Notes under the pieces: generated by a model
What the model saw: only the letters and a program-made list of their open reading frames with translations
Database searches by the model: none
Told to the model about the DNA's origin: nothing
Position numbers and translations under genes: made by a program
In this document: one piece after another, positions 1-9,619 of the stretch
Position numbering within the stretch: position 1 is the first letter of the stretch
How the letters are laid out: each line of letters begins with the position of its first letter
From: Lactifluus volemus
Taxonomy: Eukaryota > Basidiomycota > Agaricomycetes > Russulales > Russulaceae
Direction: 5' to 3'
Length of the DNA stretch: 47,227 nt
Assembly (NCBI GenBank): GCA_022376515.1
Contig: WTXI01000279.1
Span: 1-47,227 of the forward strand

Positions 1-1136
1 TGAGTGTCCGTTCTCAAGATGCCAGGCATCAAAAAAGTTATCGGTCTCTTCAAGGGTTTGTTTGGACTTCATTGGTATGTAGGGGGAAGGGTAAAGATTT
101 GAAATGAGAGGCTGCATTACAGACTATATTTACACTTTTTTAAGGCGATCTAGAGAGTGAGCCTTGATGATGCTGTAAATAGGATATCTTTGAGCCTGCG
201 TCACTGGCAGAGAACGAACCAGACGATATTTGGCCGGGTTACCGAGCACACCCCTTGGTGATCACGTGCCTCCAAAAGTGACATGAGAGCTTCAGCCCAT
301 GCTACCGGGACAACATTTCTGCCAGATCTACTGCAGGTTCCTTTACCTTCTATGGGCAAGACACTATCACACCCCTCTTCGCGCTTTGTACATTTCTGGG
401 TGACATCAACGACGAGAAGCCGCGGAAGGAAGCATGGTACGGAAAGACCTCTTTGCGTCCCTGGTCTACGACCAAAGTCTTTCACTGGCAATAGGGTGCA
501 AAAGGTGAGATAGGGCTGAGCTCATCTGGTGGTGCACCACCACTGGCACTCGGCAGCTTGAGCAGGGAGGAATCACAGGGAAGGGCTCGAATTTTGTGTT
601 ACAGAGCGCGATACTATTACAGACAACAGACAACCAAACTAACTTAAGCATCCCCACAAACACTGGACATTCAGTACCATATTATCGCCAGTTAACCCAC
701 TGAACGCACTCTGACAAGTATGGGTGAGTCCGAGGAAAGCAAGGGAGTTGATGATGAGTCGGAGGACGTGCGCCGGCACGGTATCTGAATCAGGAAGGGA
801 ACGAGTGTCAGACGTGCTTGGTATTCGAATGCGTAGATTTCAATTGGGCTGTAACGAGCGGGGATAATCGAGGAGAGACGAGACGAGAGACGACAAGAGC
901 AAAATGTGACGATATTCTTCTTGTATTCAAGACAAAGCTTAGTGATCTGAAATGAAAGAGGTTATTGGATGCCCTTCTAGGCCAATGGGCAAGGCCTTTA
1001 TATATGATTTTCTGTAAGTAACTCAACAAAAAAGGGGAAAGTCTTTTGAAGACAGTGCTAGACAACACTGCCCCCTAGGACATCCTAAAGTAGGGTGAAA
1101 TGAATGATAGTTGAAAAGAAAGGGGAATGTAAGGGT
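1..1136. other. no convincing gene
   Basis: I see no gene I can support here. A short plus-strand ORF begins at 19 (MPGIKKVIGLFKGLF) and runs into a GTATGT donor-like site near 75, so it could be a first exon, but no continuation was found. A 22-codon acidic ORF at 720-788 is too short to call. Confidence 0.4.
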
Positions 1137-1590
1137 TCAGCTGAGGAGGCGCAGCACCGGCAACGCTCCGAACAGCTTGGCCTCGCCCATGACATTGCTC
1201 AATGGTCCGTAAAAGAGGGTAAGGGGTGGTGGGAGAGTGGTAGCACGCTGATAGGCAGCGTCTTGTAGCACCAGTATAATAAAAAAATGTCTGAAAAGGA
1301 GGCTAAAAGATCCAGGTAAACTAAAAGTAAGCACTACCAAAACTGATATGAAGGTCCCAACAGCGGGAGATATTCAATATGTACAAGTCCATACACCTTG
1401 AAAGGCTGTCTGACTGGTGTCTTCAGCTGAGGACGCATCAGGGTCGGTGATCGCGGTGATGTTGATCTTGCGGAGAGGCGTGGCGGCGGGTTGACGGAAT
1501 CGAGTCATCCAAATCGGGTCGATGTTTAGGGCAGGCGCGAGGACAAGTTTTGAGTGTGAAATCGGGCGAAATCGAGGGTGCAGGTAAGGT
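1137..1590 (-). CDS. unidentified protein, C-terminal exons (partial)
   Basis: I do not recognise this protein. Two minus-strand exons join in frame: roughly 1590-1397 and 1261-1137, across an intron with GTGTATGG donor and CTACAAG acceptor. The upstream exon contains LNIDPIWMTRFRQPAATPL and a run of acidic and Ser/Thr residues. The last exon ends GEAKLFGALPVLRLLS before a TGA at 1137-1139. The composition looks coding (few low-complexity stretches, frame kept across the splice). No start codon was found, because the frame closes at a TAA just upstream of 1590, so earlier exons must lie between this point and the Smr gene or be lost. It could equally be a decayed 3' end. Confidence 0.35.
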
Positions 1591-1701
1591 CCACCTTACA
1601 CCACTTGAACAATAAGCACTCCAGAATTATAGGGATCGAGTGAGTGCGTCAAACCGCGTCTAAGGTCAACAAGTGAGTATATGCGACAAAGAGATATGGC
1701 A

Positions 1702-2972
1702 CTATAGGTTCTCCACGTACTCTACGCAGAGTTCTTCCACGGCTGGTCGGAGTTTGGCGTCACCGTCAGAGTGCAACCCCTTGCCTGTGTCCAAGGAGTT
1801 TACAAATTGAGTACCTACACAGGATAACTCGTTGAAAGACGTACCAACAATGAAGCGAACCTCTCCGTGGTCCCTCAAGCTCGCCAATTGAAGTCTCTGC
1901 TTTACATACCGGATGGCTTCGGGAACGTGCAAGCCATGAAGGTCAACCATACACTCCTCATGACCCTGACCAACATCGAGTCGTTAGCGGTCTGTGTAGA
2001 TAGTGATGTCATGCGTACCCTGTTTTTCTCCCTGAAAATGATAGCAGCTGCCTTCGCATTCAAGGCCTCCTTTGCGTTCTCATGTGCGGTCGCTTTGTTG
2101 TTGTATTTGCGTTCAGCTTGATAATCTTGCTTCCTGCGTGCGTCCTTGGCCAGCTTGCGGGCTTCAAACGCCTCACGATCGTGATCTCGCGCTCGTTTCC
2201 GTAGTTCTTCAGCGACCGTGATATCCTCGACATCTTCATCTTGGGACTCGTCAGACTCGAGGTCGGACAGGCAAGTCAGAACAGGAGACTGTGGAACAAC
2301 CCAAGAACACTCGTGTCTGTCAACATGCCGAGTAGGCCGAGGCTCTGGAGAGTGTTGGTAGGAAGCCCGCGCATGAGCAGAGGCCGTGGCTGTCTGGCGG
2401 GGCTCTACAGCTGGAAGTTGGTCAAAATCCGAGTCGTAGAGGCTGCGGTTGTAATCAGTGGTAGTGGGGGTCTTGACTGCGGTCTGGCTGAGAGACGAGG
2501 CCAATGCCGCCCGACGGGCGGCCTGCGTACTAGTCGAGGAAGAGAAGGTATGACCAGATTCTCTAGGACGGCCTGAGCCAAAAACTGAGCGATCCCTTCG
2601 ATCATAGCCGGTGGTTAAAGGGGTACTGCCTGCAGGTTGGGTGCCGAGAACACGGTCACTCGGCGAGAACTGATTAGAAGCCTCGGTCCGTGCGGAGGCC
2701 ATGAGTTTCTGACGAGAGTCCCCTACATGAGACGAAGTATGACATGAACAATGGGGGTAATGATCGTTTATAGTGGTCGCAGGAGCCCTGGTGGATGCCC
2801 GCTTATGAGCTGGAGTATAGGGAGGAGGTCGGTCGGACGGCTGGGTTCGGGTTGAACCACTCGAACGCGATGATGAGTTCGGGTCAGGGGGCTTTTCATC
2901 GTCCTTGGAAAAGGCTACGATGGCACCGAGAACTGCTACGACGAGACCGATAGGAAGCAGGAAGCCCGGCAT
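1702..2972 (-). CDS. membrane-anchored DUF1771-Smr protein, copy 1
   Basis: Smr domains bind or cleave nucleic acid in MutS2 and in mRNA-surveillance nucleases such as yeast Cue2 and human N4BP2; the target here is unknown. Three exons (2972-2019, 1965-1845, 1784-1702) give about 385 residues. Residues 2-20 form a single hydrophobic segment (FLLPIGLVVAVLGAIVAF) followed by charged KDDEK, an N-terminal anchor. A Ser/Pro/Thr-rich linker of about 200 residues follows, then the charged DUF1771 helix (from EELRKRARDHDREAF) and the Smr domain with DLHGLHVPEA and, after the last intron, GKGLHSDGDAKLRPAVEEL. The Smr core thus has both its DLHGLH and GKGLHS motifs. I chose ATG 2972 because it begins the hydrophobic segment and matches copy 4; an in-frame ATG lies 7 codons upstream. 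The anchor, linker and intron positions are shared with the three plus-strand copies. Confidence 0.8.
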
Positions 2973-3003
2973 GATGAAGTGGGGAGAGGGCAAGTTCGAG
3001 TTG

Positions 3004-3037
3004 AACCAGAAGATAGTCGCTGATTGGTGGGCCCCTG
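3004..3037 (-). promoter_or_regulatory. conserved upstream block with CCAAT box (copy 1)
   Basis: Read on the minus strand this block starts CAGGGGCCCACCAATCAG and ends TTCTGGTT, 32 bases before the copy 1 start codon. Nearly the same block precedes copy 4 (7558-7597), and its first half precedes copy 3 (6328-6354). It contains CCAATCAG, the consensus of the HAP/NF-Y box, in copy 1; copies 3 and 4 have TCAATCA. Conservation between diverged paralogs suggests a shared promoter or 5' leader element. Confidence 0.5.
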
Positions 3038-4636
3038 ACGACCGCCGTCCTAGGCCTTATACAGGTATGTATCTCCCCAGGTCTAGCGCCAGGGACAGGA
3101 GGGAGGACGAAAAAGAAAAGGCCTCTTCCAAGAAAAGAACTTTGGGTGGCGGTATGGGCGTCTAGTTCAAAGTTTGGCCTCGGATCACAGAGCATACCAG
3201 TGTCAAAATCGGAGAGAATAAGTGCCGGGGCCAGTGACAGCTTACTTGGTTGCGCTCGGGATACAAGAACACATTTCTGAAAATCCCAGTGTGCCAACGG
3301 TTTGTTCAAGGGTTTGTTGGCTGGAACTGCCCCGTCGCAGTGGTCGCACGATGTGAAGATCTTCACAGCTCAGGCGGGACTCGGACGGCCCGGTTGTTAT
3401 CCCGGGCCGCCCGACGAGGTCCGATTTGGGACGCATTCGCAGTGAATTTAATCTCGACCTTTACATCCGGTAGTGCTATGTTCTACAAATGTCGAGTCAA
3501 GGCTCGATATACTCAGTAATGAAGCTAGTAATAAACAGTATAAACCAACCACCTGCGTATTGAATCCGTGAAGATTGCATAATCCTCTCACGGAGTAGCC
3601 GATGCTCTCTCTGTTATTCCACAATTGAAAAAGGTCTCAGAAATGCACGGTTTTGAAGCTCCATGAAAACATTGATCTTTGACACATAAACTCTCAACGA
3701 TATTTCAAGGTCAATAACTGCTGTGTTGTGAAGGCAATAGCGTGTGGTGATCAAATGAATCAACGAGACGAGGTACTGGTCTAGAGGCGCTGAAGTGCCA
3801 ACTGTCGCCTCAGGGGCGACAGTAGATTGATTGTGCTGCCCGAAGATTCCGTGTGTCCCAGAGGCCACTAGTGGGTCATTCTAACAATGAAGGCCTTCAA
3901 TGAACCTCTTTGTAGAACACGCACATTCCTGACGATACACCACGTCTGGCTGGCAGTACATGCTATTTTTGCGGGCTGATGTTTTGTCTTTACCATTCAG
4001 CCATGTGTAACCCTAGGACGCTAGAAGTCCTCGAGGTGTATTTTTTCAAATCATGATCACCTGATAGGATTGATAAGCCTAGTGCCTAGTCGCATCCTTT
4101 CAAGTTGGACAAACGGTGCTCTGACAAGTAGACTAACTTTGTATGCGGTCACGGTACAGCCTGAGCTCGGTTGTTGGCAAGCTGGACTATTCGCACTCAC
4201 CTTCTTCGGGCTGGATAATTCAGTCCGATTGTACCTTCATAAGTCGCAGTTCTGATGGAATTTCCCCAAAGTGGTTAGCATCGTGCGCGGCTGCCGGCGG
4301 CAGCCACGGCTCAAGTTCGTCACATGTAGCGTGTCCGTCATTTGACTCATTTCTCCCTATGTTTGACTCCAATATTTGATCCGCCTACGCAATGCTCAGT
4401 GACAAACGGGGGTGGCGTTGGAAGCTTTCTCTCTTTGATTGGGCCATTTGCCCCTTCACACTGTGTCTAGCGCCGAACCTGGGCATGAACACCCCGTTTC
4501 AGGGATTCATATGGCTGCACGGCGATTTCGCCCTGGCCCATATTTATACTTCACTCGCACTCCTGGTACCGTGCTTCGGTTTGTCTCTGAACTGAACCCT
4601 GCTATTGAGCTACTGGGGCCCTCTCCAGCCTTCAAC
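3038..4636. other. intergenic between Smr copies 1 and 2
   Basis: No gene is supported in this 1.6-kb stretch; ORFs are short and do not join. A TATA-like CATATTTATAC lies at about 4539-4549, roughly 90 bases before the copy 2 start. Confidence 0.5.
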
Positions 4637-5782
4637 ATGTCACGTCTCACGTTAGTTATCAGTTTCTTCGCACTGGCAGCAGTTGCCTTTGCTGCCTTCT
4701 TTGGCAGGGACAACGATCCTCGTCCTCACCCGGACTCGTCTTCGCCTTCCAGTGGCGCCACACCGAATCGGGCATGGTTACCCCGCCAACCACTTCCTTC
4801 CGAGTCCTCTTCGTTCAATCACGCTTTGCCCCAAGCTAGAGACTCGCATCAGGCACAACCGACCTTCCCCCTCACGCAGTCCTCACCAGGCCTGAGATAC
4901 GGTCATGATGCCCAACCTATCGTTACCTGGACCGTTATGCAGGCTGCACATCGGCCGCTATCGACAACCACAGTGTCCTCTGAAGCACTAGCTTCTTCTG
5001 AAGCGAAGGCCTCTTCTGAAGCGAGGGCTTCCTCTGAAGCAAAGGCCTCTTCTGCTTCTGTAGCGAAGACTTCCTCTGAAGCAAAAGCCTCTTCTGCATC
5101 TATAGCGAAGGCTTCCTCTGAAGCAAAGGCCTCTTCTGCTTCTGTAGCAAAGGCTGCCTCTGAAGCAAAAGTCTCTTCTGAGGCGAGGGCTTCCTCTGAA
5201 GCAAAGGCATCTTCTGCATCTGTAGCGAAGGCTTCCTCCGAAGCAAAAGCCTCTTCTGAAGCGAAAGCTTCCTCTGAAGCAAAGGCTGCCACTGTTAATT
5301 CCCCTCCCGAAGCCACTCCTCCCAATACTCCTCCAAATTCCTCTCCCGGGTCCAACTCATCTCCCAGCGGACCTTACGTGCCTGCGCCAGACTTTCCCGA
5401 GCCCGACTTGCCCGAGCCCGACACCACTGGCAGTGACAGTGGCTCCGATGAAGGCGGTGATGAGGGTGGGGACGGTGGGGACGGTGGGGATTTGTTTGAT
5501 AATGTCGAGAATATCAAGGCTATGGAACTACGAAAATGAGCGCGACATCGTCATTGTGAGACACAGCAATCACTGTCTGTGCGGACATACTTAATGCTTT
5601 TCACATTCAGTGTTGTGAGCTTGGTACAGTTGATCTTGGAGAGTCTCGCTTCATTGTCGGTATGTTATCGTTATCCTGTGTATGCACTCAACTGTCAATG
5701 GGTGAACTCCTTGGACCCAGGCAAGGGCTCAAACTCGGCAAAAAATCGCCCAGCACTCGAAAAATTTGCAAGGCGTACGTGA
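4637..5782 (+). pseudogene. DUF1771-Smr copy 2, truncated with Ala-Ser-Glu repeat
   Basis: The 300-codon ORF 4637-5539 starts with the family's hydrophobic anchor (LTLVISFFALAAVAFAAFF, then GRDNDPRP) and a Ser/Pro linker like copies 1 and 4. The middle is replaced by about 100 residues of SSEAKA-type repeats and is followed by a Pro-rich and an acidic Gly/Asp tail. The ORF stops at MELRK. Aligned with copy 4, the next codon is Arg (CGA), here TGA, so the DUF1771 helix is cut by a nonsense change. Most of DUF1771 and the first Smr half are gone. The second half remains decayed at about 5636-5782 (GESRFIV, intron of the family pattern, then GKGSNSAKNRPALEKFARRT), with the HS of the GKGLHS motif missing. 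The 300-aa product may still be made as an anchored repeat protein; the Smr function is lost. Confidence 0.75.
4975..5292 (+). repeat. in-frame ASSEAK minisatellite
   Basis: An imperfect array of about 18-bp units (core cctctgaagcaaaggc and variants) encodes SSEAKA/SSEARA, alternating with SSASVAKA. The units keep frame across all variants. The same array leaves the antisense strand open, which explains a long antisense ORF here. Confidence 0.9.
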
Positions 5783-6379
5783 AGATTCTGCAATGCTATA
5801 TTTATTCGCCCTGTGCACTCAGTTTGATATGTTCTTGAGATCCCCTTGATGAGGGAGCGCTTGGCGGCACTTAGTTGATATTACGTGACGATGGTGTTGG
5901 TGTGTAAGCTTGTACAGTATATAACACACTTATGTCTCGATTTGAATGCAAATGCTGAAGATTCCCCAACGCTATGGTGAGCTAATAGCTGCCCCGTCTC
6001 GTCAGTGGCACGGGGAGCTTTGAAGATATCGTGCGACGCAACAGTTCCACCAATGTCAACAACGTTGTCTCCCAGTCACATTGACGTTCTCAGCAGCACA
6101 TGCCTGTGACCTTAAGCTTCCCGGCATTGTTTCGCTTCGATTTTCGAGTTCACGCACTACCTTGACGCTCAATGATCTGAGGTCAAGGTTTGGGCTAGAC
6201 GCCCATCCAAACATCCCAAAACTCCTTTCTCAGAGGGTTTATTCTCAGCCTCACGAGCCCTCGCTGGTGTGCCTGGCGCTACACCTGGGACGATAAGTAT
6301 GTTCCAAAGCGGAGGATGGCGCTTGCGCAGTGGCTCATCAATCAGGGACATAGTATACTTATAGTTCATCTATCTGCTT
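5783..6379. other. intergenic between Smr copies 2 and 3
   Basis: No gene seen. The 3' end of this stretch holds the conserved upstream block described at 6328-6354. Confidence 0.5.
6328..6354 (+). promoter_or_regulatory. conserved upstream block (copy 3)
   Basis: The sequence CAGTGGCTCATCAATCAGGG matches the block before copy 4 (CAGGGGCTCATCAATCACGG) and, less closely, copy 1. It lies about 50 bases before the copy 3 anchor segment, so the promoter region was duplicated with the gene. Confidence 0.5.
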
Positions 6380-7235
6380 TACACCATCGAGCTTGCCATC
6401 TGTCTCATGGCAATCGCTGTTGTTGTCTATAAATCCTTTTTCAACGGCGATGGAGATCGTCCTGACTCGGACTCGTCATCGGGGGCGCATTCGCGAATGC
6501 CTGGTACCCAGACTGGCCACCCAACGAACTACCTCAACCCTCCTTTACTCCAGCTCAAAACCAGGCTACCGCCAGAGCTCCCGTAACCTCTGCTGGTGAT
6601 TTTTGTCCCTATTATCACGCAAAGTCTCGTGTCGGGCAATCTCGTCAGAAACTACTGGCCTCCGCGCGCACCGAGGCTTCTAACCAGCTACCACCAGGTG
6701 ATGTCCTTGGCACTCGCCCGGCAGTCAGGACCCTTTCACTCACTGGCTCGGGTCAAACTGGTCGCCGCTCAGTTTTCGATTCACACCACAACTGGAGAGT
6801 CCCATCACAACCACTGATTTCAACCGCAGATTCTATGATTCAGGTTTTGACCCACTTCCAGCTGTAAAGCCTCTTCAGATAGCCACAGTCTCCGCTCGTG
6901 CGTGGACTTTCTATCAGTGACTTCCCTTTCCAACCTTGAGCCTGATGAGCCTGACGAGTCCCAAAATGAAGATGTCGAGGATCACAGTCACTGAGGAACT
7001 ACGGAAACAAGTGCGCCATCATGATCTTGAGATGTTTGAAGCCCGCAAGCTGGCCAAGGATGCACGCAGGAAGCAAGATTATCAAGCTGAACGCAAATAC
7101 AACAAAAGCGCCCCCACATGAGAACACAAAGGAGATCTAGAATGCGAGGGCCGCTGCTCTCACTTTCAAGGAAAAAAACAAACAGGGCACGCATGACATC
7201 AATATCTGGTCAGACCGCCAAGGCTCAACGTTGAT
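6380..7235 (+). pseudogene. DUF1771-Smr copy 3, frameshifted and truncated
   Basis: The family anchor is visible from 6407 (MAIAVVVYKSFFNGDGDRPD, SDSSSGAHSR), but the reading frame then changes several times. Linker pieces SRQKLLASARTEASNQL and VLGTRPAVRTLS match copy 1 closely in other frames. The DUF1771 helix at 6990-7115 (EELRKQVRHHDLEMFEARK) is almost identical to copy 1 until AERKYNK. There a frameshift (AACAAAAGCG against AACAACAAAGCG in copy 1) leads to a stop. Sequence similar to copy 1 continues into the first intron (gcatgacatcaatatctgg) up to about 7235, where an 8-bp target duplication and a MITE begin. No Smr domain follows. The closeness to copy 1 at base level indicates a recent duplication. 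Confidence 0.8.
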
Positions 7236-7243
7236 CACATCCA

Positions 7244-7333
7244 TAGTGTTGCCGCGGCTCGTGAGCCGCTAGGCCAAAATCGCCCGAGCCGAGCCGATTT
7301 TGGCCCGGCAGCTCACGAGCCGCGGCAACACTA
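7244..7333. mobile_element. 90-bp foldback MITE, hAT-like
   Basis: This is a nearly perfect inverted repeat over its whole length. The ends are TAGTGTTGCCGCGG...CCGCGGCAACACTA, with arms that also pair through GCTCGTGAGC and, inside, CCAAAATCG with CGATTTTGG. It is flanked by a perfect 8-bp direct repeat CACATCCA (7236-7243 and 7334-7341), the target-duplication size of hAT elements. It has no coding capacity. It inserted into the first intron region of Smr copy 3. The hAT assignment rests on duplication size and end sequence only. Confidence 0.85.
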
Positions 7334-7557
7334 CACATCCAACACCATGCATTTTGAGGAAGCTGATGTAAAAGCCGAGATACAACTCGTGTACCACCAC
7401 CATCTCCTGTGATAGGTTGATAAAGCAAAAGAACGACAAAACAGGACAAACGAGTAGTGTTCGCTAGCCTGCCGATTATTACGTGTTATCGCCTTTTGAC
7501 GCTAGGCACGCTACCTGCAGTTCGCAGTTGACGGTTTTCCTTTCCGAGGCGCGCGCG

Positions 7558-7597
7558 CAGGGGCTCATCAATCACGGACTATTGATTCTTCTGGTTG
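7558..7597 (+). promoter_or_regulatory. conserved upstream block (copy 4)
   Basis: CAGGGGCTCATCAATCACGG followed by ACTATTGATTCTTCTGGTTG, ending 45 bases before the copy 4 ATG. It matches the blocks upstream of copies 1 and 3 in order and spacing. The 300 bases between the MITE and this block hold no gene. Confidence 0.5.
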
Positions 7598-7641
7598 TCA
7601 TGGGTCATTGAGCTAGAGAAAACCCCCTCCTTGTCATCAAC

Positions 7642-9004
7642 ATGCCACTGGCAGGCTTCACCCGCCTCACGCTTAGCATCGGTCTCGCAATAACTGCTGT
7701 TGTTATCACAGCCATCTTTTCCAAGGATGACGATAAGCGTTCTGACCCGGGCTCGTCATCGCGTTCAAGTGGTACGACCCCAGTCTGGCCATCCGACCAA
7801 CCAACTTGCCCCTCCTATCCTCCAGCTCACAACCAGGCTACCACCAGGACTCCTGCAGCCCCTGTAAACGATCGTGATCCCAATCGTTCAAGTCGTATCT
7901 CACCTCATATCAAGGCGCTTCGCCGGAGAAAACTGGCCTCCGCACGCACCGAGGATTTCAACTGGCCGTCACCGCCGGGCGACGCCCTCGGAACCCATCC
8001 TACTGTCAGGACTCTTTCAACTACCGAGTACGACCGAAAGAGTCACTCGGGTTTCGACTCGCACCACATTGGAGAGGTTCATCATCCACTCTCTGCGTCT
8101 GCTGGTCCGCAGGCTTTCCATCGGCCGCCGTTGACCCCTTCTCGCAGTCAGAACACAGTCAAGATCCCCGCTGCCACTGATCACAACCCTGGTTTATCTC
8201 ACGCTCCCGAGCCCGAACCCAAGTCATATCCGTCCTTTCAGGCTCACCGCCGTCCTCGCTCCTCGTCATCTACCGACTTCCCGAGGCCCGTTGCAGTTCT
8301 CAGGAAGAAACGCACCTCGGTTGATTTGCTCTCTCGTGCTCCGGCTTCCCTTTCAGATCTCAAGTCTGACAAGCTCGCTAAGCAACTACGGGAACGAGCA
8401 CGACGCTGTCATCGTGAGATGTGCGAGGCACACGCGCTGGCCAAGAGCGCGCACAAGAGGCGAGATTATCAGGCTGAAAGTAAACATAACGAGGATGCGA
8501 TCACGCACGAGAGGAAAAAGAAGCTCTTCAATGAAATGGCGGCTAAGATCATATTTATGAAGAACAACAGGGTATACATGTAATCACGATCTATCCGAAC
8601 CCAACTCATATTTTTCTCCCACCAAGGGCCACAGGAAGGGAACGGTTGACCTTCATGGCTTACACGTGTCTGAGGCAGTTCATTACGCGGAGGAGGAAAT
8701 TAAGTCCGCCAGTCAGAGGGAGAATGGCGAGGTCCGGTTCATCGTCGGTATGTGCTTCAACAAGCTTTCTGATGTATGTTCTTGAGGGACATCGAATGTC
8801 GACTCAGGAAAGGGATTGCACTGCGATGTACCGGGTGACGTGAAAATTGGGCCTGCGTTAGAAGAACTTTGTATCAAGTGCGTGAAAATTCCGCATTGTC
8901 GTGTTAATCTGTTCTGCGGGCTGATCTGTATTGATCTTAGACGTGGCCTGAAGCACTCATTGGATCCCATGAACACCGGGGTTCTTCTTGTCCAAGTGGG
9001 GTGA
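7642..9004 (+). CDS. membrane-anchored DUF1771-Smr protein, copy 4
   Basis: Three exons (7642-8571, 8627-8747, 8808-9004) with the same phases as copy 1; the middle exon is 121 bases in both. The N-terminus has a hydrophobic segment at residues 8-24 (LTLSIGLAITAVVITAIF) followed by SKDDDKRSDPGSSSRSSG, then a long Ser/Pro/His-rich linker, the DUF1771 helix (LAKQLRERARRCHREMCEA) and the Smr domain (VDLHGLHVSEAVHYAEEEI; KGLHCD after the last intron). The expected GKGLHS reads GKGLHC here, and the family stop after the last Smr helix is missing, so the frame runs about 40 residues further to a TGA at 9002. Open throughout, so it may be functional, but the changed motif and the tail suggest relaxed constraint. 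Topology (single anchor, Smr in cytosol or lumen) cannot be decided from sequence. Confidence 0.75.
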
Positions 9005-9619
9005 CTGGCGATAACAAGAATCTTGAATACTTTAGTGAATCGCGTGATTTGTACGCTTGACTGTTGTTGTACGTTTTGATTGTTTGCAATGACATCTCGC
9101 TGTTCGTAACGCGGTCTAATGGTCTGAATACCATGTCCTGGAGTGCCGTGCCAGAACAATTTCCCAAGGTGGAAGTACAGCGGAAAGATTACCTTTCTCA
9201 CTCAACACAATAATCCATATTAATAGGCTACAATTGTCAGAGTTGGGGTGAGGGGTTACGATGTCAGTTTTGGCGCTGGTGAGCATCCTGATCTTGGCTG
9301 GCAATTGTCGGTTTGCACGCGACGGGCTCTCGACAATTATCTCGGCTACACTGTGCGGGCTTAGCATACCTGGGTCACGAAAGGAAGCACATATATTACA
9401 GCATCGGAGATAGCAAAGCACGTGGATGACACGACGAGAACAAGAACGAAGCAAAGTATGTAGAATGTGTTGTAGGAGATTTAAAGGACACACCAGCCCA
9501 TTCATCACAAGAACGTTGACGAGCAACCGGGGGAACAAAAGTAGAGCTGCAGCGAAGATAATTTGAGACGTAAATATAGCTTGATGGCGTTCGTCTGTCA
9601 ACAGTGCGGATATGCGGAC
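9005..9619. other. intergenic
   Basis: No supported gene; this is the space between the Smr copy 4 stop and the 3' end of the convergent GTPase gene. Confidence 0.5.

Noticed and set aside
720..788. 22-codon acidic ORF (GESEESKGVDDESEDV)
   Set aside because: Too short, with no splice partner.
35..3330. Shared TTCAAGGGTTTGTT at about 50 and 3302
   Set aside because: Match stops after about 16 bases and the translations on either side are unrelated; likely chance.
4903..5355. 150-codon antisense ORF of EEAFAS repeats
   Set aside because: It is the mirror of the in-frame SSEAKA array of Smr copy 2; the sense frame has the family N-terminus.
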